From Lucinisca nassula (taxonomy: Eukaryota > Mollusca > Bivalvia > Lucinida > Lucinidae), in contig OY757020.1 in the NCBI GenBank assembly GCA_963580285.1, positions 102,303,497-102,367,496 on the forward strand: a stretch of DNA of 64,000 nucleotides, in the 5' to 3' direction. The notes under the pieces are model-generated. The model saw only the letters and a program-made list of their open reading frames with translations, was not told the origin of the DNA and ran no database searches. The translations under genes and the position numbers were made by a program. Position 1 is the first letter of the stretch; every line of letters begins with the position of its first letter. Positions 56,271 through 64,000 of the stretch are shown in pieces.

Positions 56271-56502
56271 GAATTTCTAGGATTACACCAGTTTCTTGTC
56301 ACCTAAATTATAATTTAAATTGTCTCAAAGGAGTGAAATATTCTTGACATGGACCGAAAACAAAAAGCTTCACACACTCTGTGGTTCATTTTTCGCAGTC
56401 GACTCAGTGCAGTAGCTTTACACTGCTGATGTTCATGTGACCATCACCGAATTGAACGAAATCCAGATAACGGTTATTTATTGCACTGCTATTGTTGTGT
56501 CG

Positions 56503-56632
56503 TTTGTTTGATTGAATTGGTGTTTAACCTCCCCGTCAAAACTATTTAGGTCATTTTCCCTGGGCAGGCTTAGATCCCTAAGCAGTTTATCAGTACTCGT
56601 GCGGCCGTTTCAGCTCTGCATGGATTTCTAGG
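56503..56632 (-). mobile_element. SINE-A with internal deletion
   Basis: The tail GTGTTTAACCTCCCCGTCAA runs into AGGTCATTTTCCCTGGGCAG, so the middle ~100 bp is missing. Confidence 0.7.
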
Positions 56633-56821
56633 ATTACACCAGTTTCTTGTCACCTAAATTATGATTTAAATTGTCTCAAATGAGTGAAATATTCTTGACA
56701 GGGACCGAAAACAAAAAACTTCACACACTCTAGGGTTCATTTTTTAACAGTCGACTCAGTGCAGTATCTTTACACTGCTGATGTTCATGTGACCATCACC
56801 GATTTGAACGAAACCCAGATA

Positions 56822-57155
56822 ATATAGGGATCAACCATGGTTTTTCATGCATTAACATTTGCCGGATCCCGAGGAAGCTGTTTGAACATGAGGCCGCCAG
56901 AATGTTGTTTACAATGACGTTGTCATGCAGTGACGTCATCATAGAATCCTAAAACGCTACGTTCAGGGCGATAACGTTACGTCGCTCAACGTAACGTAAA
57001 CAAAGCAAGGCCCGTCTTGTGATATCAAAAGCTCAAAATCCATGTTCAAACAGCACGCGAATTTCATGATTTGAACATGGTTTTTGCTGTTTGAGCACGG
57101 CTTTCGGTCCATTTGACAATGGCTTCAAACAGCTATGCGCATAGGTTTTTTTTAT
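56822..57155. repeat. open palindromic MITE related to 51702
   Basis: ATGGTTTTTCATGCATTAAC and CATGAGGCCGCC at the left; TGTTCAAACAGCACGCGAAT further right. The arms are interrupted by TGACGTCATCATAG-type sequence. Confidence 0.5.
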
Positions 57156-57186
57156 GCAAGAACGGTTATTTATTGCACTACTATTG

Positions 57187-57460
57187 TTGTGTCGTTTGTT
57201 TGATTGAAATGGTGTTTAATGTCCCCGTCAAAACTATTTAGGTCATTTTGGAGACGTTGCTTCCAATTTTGTGGAACTTTTACCCGACATTGATATGAAG
57301 TGACATCTCAAGCCCTGCCGCCCAATGAAACCAGAAGGCTTATATGCATCAGACGATCTGACTCACACCGCCTTGCCTGGGCAGGCCTAGTCCTTCTAAG
57401 TGGTTTACCAGTACTCGTGTGTGGTCAGATTCAGCTCTGGGTGGAAGCATCATGCTGGGG
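57187..57460 (-). mobile_element. SINE-A copy
   Basis: GTGTTTAATGTCCCCGTCAA ... GAAGCATCATGCTGGGGGG; its 5' end is cut. Confidence 0.75.
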
Positions 57461-58270
57461 GGTGCGATATTGTTGTGGTGTGTTAAGAGGGTCACCTATA
57501 TAAGTTTTGGCAAACAGTGTAGACAAATCAGATGCTGCAGAAAGTGGAGTCTGTTGTGGCTGCAGAGACCTGATCTGGGTACAGGAACACAGGAATACTA
57601 GAGTTGAATGAAACAGGCCATGTCTTCGACCCACCAATGTTGTCAGTGCTTTGATCGTGAATAGTTAAAAAAAAATACAAAAACTATTTTTAGATGACCT
57701 TGCAAGACTAAAAATAAACATTGCTACTCTCAGTGTGCTTGCATCTTTGCATATGTTTGTGCTTCTCTCCGAATTTTCCGGAGCGACTGGACGTGATTAC
57801 ATGTACACCTGTGGGCTCGGTCTTGTTTTCCCGTCAATTTAATTCATTAAACCGTGGTCGAGAACTTGTACCTGGTGCGAAATTGCTGCCCCCGCCCCCC
57901 TTTACGATATCGCGAAATAGAAAATGGCGTCCATTTTTTTTTCTTACTTCGGTGGGCCCGGTAAGAGCATAATTCAAGCAACGTCACCGGTCATTAACAG
58001 CACGTGAATTGCCTTGTTAATACATGGGTTTTTGCTGGTTAATGCATGCATGTTAATATCGTGCGGCACTGATTTTTATGCAATAATATGGGAATTATAT
58101 TGTATGTGTAATGCGAATGGCTACTTATTTGTCGTAGCCGCCAAAGAAAGTGTAGCTGACTGCTCAAGTATGTGTCTAGAGATAGGCTTTCTGAATAAGC
58201 CCTTGTAACAAATTGCTCAAATCAGCATATAACCAAAGCAACACAAACAAATGTCTAGGCCAGGCCTAAG
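57461..58270. other. no supported gene
   Basis: A worn GGCAAACAGTGTAGACAAAT module is at about 57508. The rest is non-repetitive and directly downstream of zinc-finger exon 3, so it may hold its 3' UTR; no AATAAA-type signal was assigned. Confidence 0.3.
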
Positions 58271-58527
58271 TCAGATTTTAGGCAGTGTTTCACGGTAGTG
58301 TACTACCATGTGCTTTTTCAAATTTCCTTTCTCAGCAAACCCCTTTCCACACACGTCACAGCAGAAAGGTCTCTCTTGGGTGTGAACTCTCATGTGGATT
58401 TTTAAAGCTGCTTTACAGTTACATCCCTTGCCACAAATTTCACAAAATATGAAATACTTTTGCGGGTTCCTTCCCTTACCGGACTGATATCTGCTTCTCT
58501 CATTTAGGATGGAGGAAGTAGCGTCAT
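58271..58527 (-). CDS. C2H2 zinc-finger exon 3 (two fingers)
   Basis: The exon begins after TTCATTTTTGCAG (AG at 58528-58529) in phase 1 and ends at TGA, 58271-58273. It reads DDATSSILNERSRYQ, a basic spacer, finger 1 (CEICGKGC...IHMRVH), the linker TQERPF, finger 2 (CDVCGKGF...KHMVVH) and YRETLPKI-stop. All eight zinc ligands are present; finger 1 has an odd GCNC after the second Cys where a Phe is usual. No donor of good quality follows, so this looks like a terminal exon. It is upstream of exons 2 and 1 in the transcription direction. Confidence 0.88.
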
Positions 58528-58560
58528 CTGCAAAAATGAACAAAGCAGATGCCTAAGTGA

Positions 58561-58685
58561 CATCCTAGCAGGCACATGACGTAATTGTGACGTCACATCA
58601 ACGTCGGTACAACGGTATGACGTTTATGCAACGTCACATCTACGTTGATATGACGTTGCCCTAGCGGCGTGTGCCTGCTGGGATG
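58561..58685. mobile_element. MITE with AGCAGGCACA ends, 34 bp from zinc-finger exon 3
   Basis: CATCCTAGCAGGCACATGAC and GTGTGCCTGCTGGGATG form the TIRs. The interior is built of AACGTC/GACGTT dyads. It sits just upstream of the exon 3 acceptor, inside the presumed intron. Confidence 0.8.
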
Positions 58686-58871
58686 CAATACTTGTCCTAA
58701 AATTTATAATTGGACGCGTGGATGTTTTGGAATATGATTTGCGCGTGTATGTTTTGGTGTAAGAAGGGTCTTTCTTACCTTAATTTGAAGAATTTATTTT
58801 CAGTAAAAGCATCGCAGACACTACATGATAATTATCCCGCTAGTGCAGGTCAGTAGGAACACTTTTCAAAT

Positions 58872-59247
58872 AGTTCTAGATTAATCAATCGATAAATTCC
58901 ACAAAAATGATTATCATTACTGATTTGCGTGCAAACGATTATTTGATAAGTACAATTTACTATCACAAGTTGTGCCTAAAATAGCTGTATGGGTGGCAAA
59001 CAGTGCAGACCCAGATGAGACTACGCGTTCTGTGGCGTCTCATCTTGGTCTACACTGTTTGCTCAGGCCTGTCTGTTCAAATACATATGACAAAGTACAG
59101 CATATGGTAGGAGTCATGCTAAGACTGAAAGCAAGACAGGTAAAAGTTTGACCAACTCTTCAGTGATTACTAATCGACTATCTATCGCAATGCCAGAAAT
59201 TATAATCGATTATCTGTTCAGCTCTGATTAGCCAGTCCTAGTTCTAG
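58872..59247. mobile_element. hAT-like MITE, 8-bp target duplication
   Basis: Element 58880-59239 with AGTTCTAG at both sides (58872-58879, 59240-59247); same content and orientation as 47236. Confidence 0.75.
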
Positions 59248-59392
59248 AGTTCTAAAGCACATATCTCTTTGCTTGAAGCACCTACTCAGGCGAAGGAAAC
59301 GTCTTTTAACAACCATACTGTCAATCTGCCCTTAAGTCCGCTCCTCTAGCCGTCACGAGTTCTAGGGGTAGAAATTCATTTTATTATATGAC

Positions 59393-59756
59393 GTCGCGTC
59401 GCGTCTGAGAATGTAATAACGCCATGTAATAAATTCGGTAATCCACTAGTGGATTAAATATAATATGCAAATAAGTTGGATAGGCTCCAATAACGTTACA
59501 GGTACGACGTCCCTATAGACGTCGCTTTTACTAAAGGGGAAGATTGACATTTTGGCAGAAACGTCTTGAATTAAATGCGTGTAAAATGTCATATGATAAA
59601 TTGAATATTGCATTCGTGCTCATGTATTATTATATTAATTAAACTCGTTGAGGAAAAAGGCAACAAAATGCTCGACAAAGCCTCGCATTTAATCCCGTTT
59701 CCTCATCTCGTTTAATAAATTCAATAATACATGAGCACTCATGTAAGATCCTTTAT
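59393..59756. mobile_element. MITE, second copy of the 30355 family
   Basis: ATGACGTCGCGTCG, TAATCCACTAGTGGATTA, AATGCTCGACAAAGCCTCGC and CAATAATACATGAGCACTCA, reverse orientation to 30355-30708. Confidence 0.75.
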
Positions 59757-60196
59757 AAAGTTTTGCTTTGTTCTCTTACAGAATGATCGACTTTCATTAG
59801 CATTCAAGTATTGCAGTCTGTATTTCTCCGCGATATAAGCTGGGCACTTTGCAATGCTTGACGAAGCCGTATCTGTTTGAGACAGTGGTAGTCCAAGCAA
59901 GTGATGGTTAAACAGAATGTCATGCTCGGCTGTATACAGGGGATTTTTTTGGTATAAAAGAATATTACATAGGTGTGAGGCTTTGATAATCCGTCCCGAG
60001 GGCCAACGTCTGGCATCACTCGGCTTGCTGAGCGGTTCCGGTCAGTAATCCTGAGGGACGGACTTTTCTTTCTACCACTCAGACCAATCTTGCATACCTT
60101 ACATTTCTAAGAGTGTACTTTTTTTTATAATGCAATCACTTCGATTGTCGACTTCTGTCATATTTTGAAATGCGGCGTTTTGACGTCACTGTACGC
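59757..60196. other. no gene seen
   Basis: Short ORFs only; no repeat could be paired inside the window. Confidence 0.3.
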
Positions 60197-60500
60197 TTTG
60201 TTTGTTTGTTTGATTTGAGGTTTAACGTCCCCGTCAACACTGTATAGGTCATTTTGGAGACGTTGCTTCCAATTATGTGGGACTTTTACCCGACATTGAG
60301 ATGAAATGACATCTCAAGCCCTGTCACCCAATGACACCAATAGGGTTTATAAGCATGGACGATCCTACTCGCACCGCTTTGCCTGGGCAGGCTTAGATCC
60401 TCTAAGCGGTTTAATAGTACTCGTGTGCGGCCGGTTTCAGCTCTGCATGGAAGCATCATGCAGCCCATCTATTTCTTCAAGCCCCGATGGGCGGGGGCCG
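60197..60500 (-). mobile_element. SINE-A, near-consensus full copy
   Basis: It runs from the (GTTT)n tail complement at 60197 to GGGCGGGGGCCG. One of the least altered copies. Confidence 0.85.
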
Positions 60501-60631
60501 TGTACGTGAAGTAACGCCAAACATAAATTAGCAAAGTACATGACGTACTATTCAACCAGTGCACATCAAACTCGTGAAAACTCATCTTTTATCTTATTCC
60601 TGGGTAGGATAAGAATTTCTAGCCTAGTATT

Positions 60632-60907
60632 ACGTCCAGGATATCTGCCCCTCCCCCCCCCCCATAGGGGCTTGAAGAAATATATGGGCTGCATGATGCT
60701 TCCACGCAGAGCTGAATCCAGCCCGCACACTAGTACTGGTAAGCCTGTCCAGGAACCGCGGTGCGAGGCGGACGGTCCATGCTAATAAGCCCTATTTGTT
60801 TCATTGGGCGACAGGGCTTGATCATCTCAGTGTTGGGTAAAAGTCCCACAAAATTGGAAGCAACGTCTCCAAAATGACTTTTACAAACGTCCAGGATTTT
60901 CTTATCT
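60632..60907 (+). mobile_element. SINE-A with target duplication but no 3' tail
   Basis: Element 60643-60896 with flanks ACGTCCAGGAT (60632-60642, 60897-60907). It stops at AAAATGACTTTTACAA and lacks the GACGTTAAAC tail. Confidence 0.75.
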
Positions 60908-60973
60908 GGCTAGCATCCAAGAATATCTTTTCCAACCTCCATAAAATAAAAGTACAGTAAAATTCCTTTATTA

Positions 60974-61039
60974 AGACCACCTTTGGGACTGTTCATAAGT
61001 GGTCTTAAGACCACTTATGAACAGTCCCAAAGGTGGTCT
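60974..61039. repeat. perfect 66-bp palindrome
   Basis: AGACCACCTTTGGGACTGTT ... centred at CTT|AAG (61006/61007). Looser relatives: 51610-51695, 62697-62780. Confidence 0.9.
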
Positions 61040-61476
61040 CTGTTACCAAAGGACACTGAATGCAGAAAACACAAAGAAAGTACAACTGTAGTCTAATGAA
61101 TAAGTTTTTAAAAGCAGAATTGGTCTTAATAGCAGAATTTCACTGTTTGAAGTGTGTATGCATCGTGGCGATTACAATAAGTAAACACAAAATTCTACGT
61201 TCGATGCAATTCTACAACAGTGCCATCGAGTCGTTTCTAATGAGTACACACAACGAGGAATTTTGAATGAAAAACGGGAAATTTAGGTCAGTGTTACATA
61301 AACATTTTTCTATCATATGACGTCGTTGGTAAGAAGTGGATAACGTCGTGTAACAAAAATCGTATGACCACACGTGTAATAACTCTTTGGTGAGATTAAG
61401 TAACGTCATGACGACGTCCATGTCAACCATGCATGTTTTTTTTTTTTTTTTTACCATGCATGTTTTTTTTTTTTTT

Positions 61477-61549
<73 letters not shown>

Positions 61550-62150
61550 AAACAATTGACGAAATCCAATAATTCAAAGTGGTCATATCATTTCATATGA
61601 AATTTATGAAACTCGCCGAAGGCACATTTCATAAATTTCATATAAATCGTGTAAGATCCTACATACAACATAATTATTTGATTACTAAGAACTGATGAGC
61701 CGTACCACAAGAAAGGCTTCGGTGTTGATGTTGATCGTTTTGAAAATGGCACAAGTAATATCGCAATATGAAAGTATATGTTTCTTCAGAACTCATACAA
61801 ATACCTAACAGGGATGTGACAGGTCCACTTCTCCAGAAAAGGAAACTCTATATGCCTCTATAGCCCGTTCAGAAAATGTCCTGAGCATTTCAGATCAAAT
61901 TCACAGCATTTTTAAGCAAATGAAGCCAAAAAGGAGAATTCATCTGGAAAGAGGAACTGTCAAAACCCCCGAGTTAATGCTCAGATCTGTTAATGCTATA
62001 GTCATAAATGGCCAAATACATCATACGCTGCTTCATGTTTCAGTTCAAACAGAGTTAAAGGACAACATAACAAGACTGATTTGCTTTCTCTTTAGTTTTT
62101 TCTTTTGAAAAAGGCTGTAAAATCTAGTTTTCATTATACATTAAATAACA
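61040..62150. other. no gene; contains a long (TG)n
   Basis: Two poly-T runs each preceded by ACCATGCATG (61428-61477), then (TG)n at about 61479-61548. The ORFs that read through the (TG)n are artefacts. Confidence 0.6.
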
Positions 62151-62474
62151 AATTCACGTCCGCCCCCGCCCATAGGGGCTTAAAGTAATATATGGGCTGC
62201 ACGATGCTTCCACGCAGAGCTGAATCCGGCCCGCACACTAGTACTGGTAAACCGCTTAGAGGATCTAAGCCTGTCCAGGAACCGCGGTGCGAGGCGGACC
62301 GTCCATGCTAATAAACAATTTTGGTTTCATTGGGCGACAGGGCTTGAGAAGTCATTTCATCTCAATGTCGGGTAAAAGTCCCACAAAATTGGAAGCAACG
62401 TCTCCAAAATGACCTTTACAGTGTTGACGGGGACGTTAAACCTCAAATCAAACAAAACAAAACAAATTCACGTC
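62147..62474 (+). mobile_element. SINE-A copy with 14-bp target duplication
   Basis: Element 62161-62460 flanked by AACAAATTCACGTC (62147-62160, 62461-62474). Full length. Confidence 0.9.
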
Positions 62475-62626
62475 AGAAACAAGGAACTTGAATCAGTCAC
62501 AGCAATTCATACTAATGCAATTTTCAGTTATTCCGTTATCAAGACCTGCTAAAAGACTCGTCTTTTACGAGAAAAGCACATTTAAAATGTTTCGTGAATG
62601 CCTACCTCGTGTCAACTACACCCGGT

Positions 62627-62678
62627 GAATGACCTACATAGTGTTGACGGGGACCTTAAACATCTAATCAAACAAAAC
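62627..62678 (+). repeat. SINE-A 3' tail fragment
   Basis: AATGACCTACATAGTGTTGA, GGGGACCTTAAACATCTAATC and an ACAAAACC tail. Confidence 0.65.
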
Positions 62679-62950
62679 CACACAAAATGCACTGTAGTAA
62701 AAGACCATCTTTGGGACCGTTCAAAAGAGGTCTAAAAGACCAATTTTGAACAGTGGTCTAAAAGACCACTTTTGAACAATAATTTCCAAGGGCGGTTTGA
62801 AAACAGGAATTTTACAGTGCATGTAAATATATTTAGTAAGCCTATATCTTTCACACCCATCTCGGGTATGACTTTATGAATCATTTGCCCACATTGTCTA
62901 GCGTCCCAATTTAACTGGTATATGTTTCTCAATTCAACCCTATAGACCAG

Positions 62951-63169
62951 TTAACCCTTATCCTGCTGTTAACGACAACCCCTATCATTACAAACAGTGT
63001 AGATCCAGATCAGATGGCTTCTGAAATTTCAGAAGCCATCTGATCAGGATCTACACTGTTTGACATTCAATTTTTGAATTTGTAGGAATAAATTACATCA
63101 AGTAATCTGATTGGTTCAAAGACAGAAATGGGTGTGGCTAAACTGAATATTCAGCAAGAGAAGGGTTAA
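62951..63169. mobile_element. MITE M2, intact ends
   Basis: TTAACCCTTATCCTGCTG and the complement of CAGCAAGAGAAGGGTTAA. The central hairpin is ACAAACAGTGTAGATCCAGA / TCAGGATCTACACTGTTTG. Confidence 0.85.
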
Positions 63170-63175
63170 GATACT

Positions 63176-63255
63176 AATGCAAACACTTTAGATCCAGGTG
63201 AGACGGCTCATAACGAGCCATCTCATCAAGATCAACACTGTGTGCCATCTTATAA
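63176..63255. repeat. GCAAACA hairpin module
   Basis: GCAAACACTTTAGATCCAGG...GAGACGGCTC / GAGCCATCTCATCAAGATCA. Confidence 0.65.
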
Positions 63256-63362
63256 CCGATACTGAGTCAACCCCTAGTTACAAGAACGGCCAAATGATTC
63301 TTCTTCAGAAACTAAGGGGTGAAAGGGTCAACTTTATAACCGGTCTGTTTTTCCACTGGTTG

Positions 63363-63558
63363 CTAATGCCGTTTCTAGAAGCCTCCGTGCTGCAGTGGGT
63401 TATGCTACTCGCCTTGTAAAGCAGGGGTCGCAGAACCGATCCCCCGGGGGCTTCTCTAGACTTTCGGATGGGTCTTTAAACCGAGGTCCCGTCTCCGTAT
63501 GACCTTATCTGTTGGCGAGACGTAAAACCCAAACATACTCTCTCTAATGCCGTTTCTA
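63363..63558 (+). mobile_element. SINE-Thr copy with 15-bp target duplication
   Basis: Element 63378-63543 flanked by CTAATGCCGTTTCTA (63363-63377, 63544-63558). The tRNA-like head has small insertions. Confidence 0.85.
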
Positions 63559-63624
63559 TGGGTCGATAACTGTTCAGACGCTAATCACAACAATTGCTGT
63601 CTGTTTTGTGTCTGCTTGTTACTA

Positions 63625-63705
63625 AATCCCTGCAAACAGAGTCCAAAACCAAATCAGAATGCTTCTCAAAATCTGATCAGGGTCCGCGTTGTTTGCCTGT
63701 ATGCA
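63625..63705. repeat. worn GCAAACAG hairpin module
   Basis: GCAAACAGAGTCCAAAACCA and CTGATCAGGGTCCGCGTTGT, then TTGCC. Confidence 0.55.
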
Positions 63706-63750
63706 ACAATAAGTTTGAAATATTTGCGACGACAGTTTTTCTTGAAAGCA

Positions 63751-63990
63751 TAAGTGGAATGGGAACACCTGGCAGATTTTCCGTCATTCTCAAAGGGAGA
63801 CAACTTTCTGGACCTCCTGGTTGCTTTTCTATAAGCCCAAACCCACTGGAAAAAAGGGTCTACTCTTAAAGGAAAGAATTTGCTCCTCAGGAGCAAATTC
63901 TTTCCTTTAAGAGTTGACCCCTTTTGACATGGGAGATAAAAATACTTTTGCAGGAGTTGCCTCCCCTGAAGGTGTTCTCATTCCGCTTAA
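63751..63990. mobile_element. MITE (GGGAACACC family)
   Basis: GGAATGGGAACACCTGGCAG left, GAAGGTGTTCTCATTCCGCT right, with the perfect inner stem AAAGGAAAGAATTTGCTCCT / AGGAGCAAATTCTTTCCTTT. Confidence 0.85.
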
Positions 63991-64000
63991 GGGTTAAATC

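Larger units (their letters stand above)
56200..57460 (-). repeat. locally duplicated SINE-A blocks (three related stretches)
   Basis: 56205-56515 and 56560-56820 share SINE-A 5' sequence plus ~200 bp of flank (GGATTACACCAGTTTCTTGT, TTCTTGACA-GGACCGAAAAC, CTGATGTTCATGTGACCATC). The flank ACGGTTATTTATTGCACT before the SINE tail also recurs at 57162. Confidence 0.75.

Noticed and set aside
57721..58208. ORFs downstream of zinc-finger exon 3
   Set aside because: Composition is irregular and no family is recognised; they may overlap an untranslated region.
8223..60509. Recurrent small ORFs beginning like MTSQALSPNETNRVYKHG
   Set aside because: They are the same stretch of SINE-A read in different copies; stops and frameshifts vary and there is no conserved full protein.
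61212..61586. ORFs through the (TG)n repeat (poly TH / VC)
   Set aside because: Simple-repeat translation only.

Overview
This 64 kb window is animal nuclear DNA made almost entirely of repeats. It has eukaryotic splice signals, tRNA-derived SINEs with target-site duplications, hAT- and pogo-type DNA transposons, a Ty3/gypsy LTR element and C2H2 zinc-finger exons. Many tandem-array elements carry GACG-rich tracts and hairpin tips, which resemble the bivalve 'pearl' elements. I infer a bivalve mollusc or a close relative; the species is not determined.

Layout. 1-4395: 3' part of an internally deleted Ty3/gypsy element, with gag joined to the RNase H/integrase end of pol, then a 3' LTR. 4.4-12.5 kb: small repeats, a decayed pogo/Tigger-like transposase on the minus strand (6180-8117) and two unrecognised ORFs near 10.0-10.8 kb. 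12.5-24.3 kb: SINEs and several tandem-array elements nested inside one another. 24.4-28.8 kb: two C2H2 zinc-finger exons on the minus strand, separated by a 39-bp minisatellite whose units each carry a splice-acceptor-like sequence and by a 21-bp palindromic satellite. 28.8-38.4 kb: MITEs, tRNA-derived SINEs and a long-TIR element with two tRNA-like modules. 38.4-46.9 kb: a large composite of ~166-bp monomers with a 1.9 kb higher-order duplication. 46.9-64 kb: MITEs, SINEs, a 545-bp inverted pair, another hairpin-tipped array, and a third C2H2 exon at 58.3-58.5 kb, again on the minus strand.

Host genes. The only convincing host coding DNA is the three zinc-finger exons. All lie on the minus strand, begin with an AG acceptor in the same codon phase, encode two C2H2 fingers and stop soon after. 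They look like paralogous alternative 3' exons of one transcription factor gene whose upstream exons are outside the window. That gene model is inference.

Mobile DNA. One SINE-like family (SINE-A here) has about 20 copies or fragments, several with clear 10-15 bp target duplications. It shares a 3' tail motif (about GACGTTAAAC-CTCAAA) with unrelated tRNA-headed SINEs, which suggests one LINE partner. Family labels (SINE-A, M3, P6 and so on) are mine, for cross-reference only.
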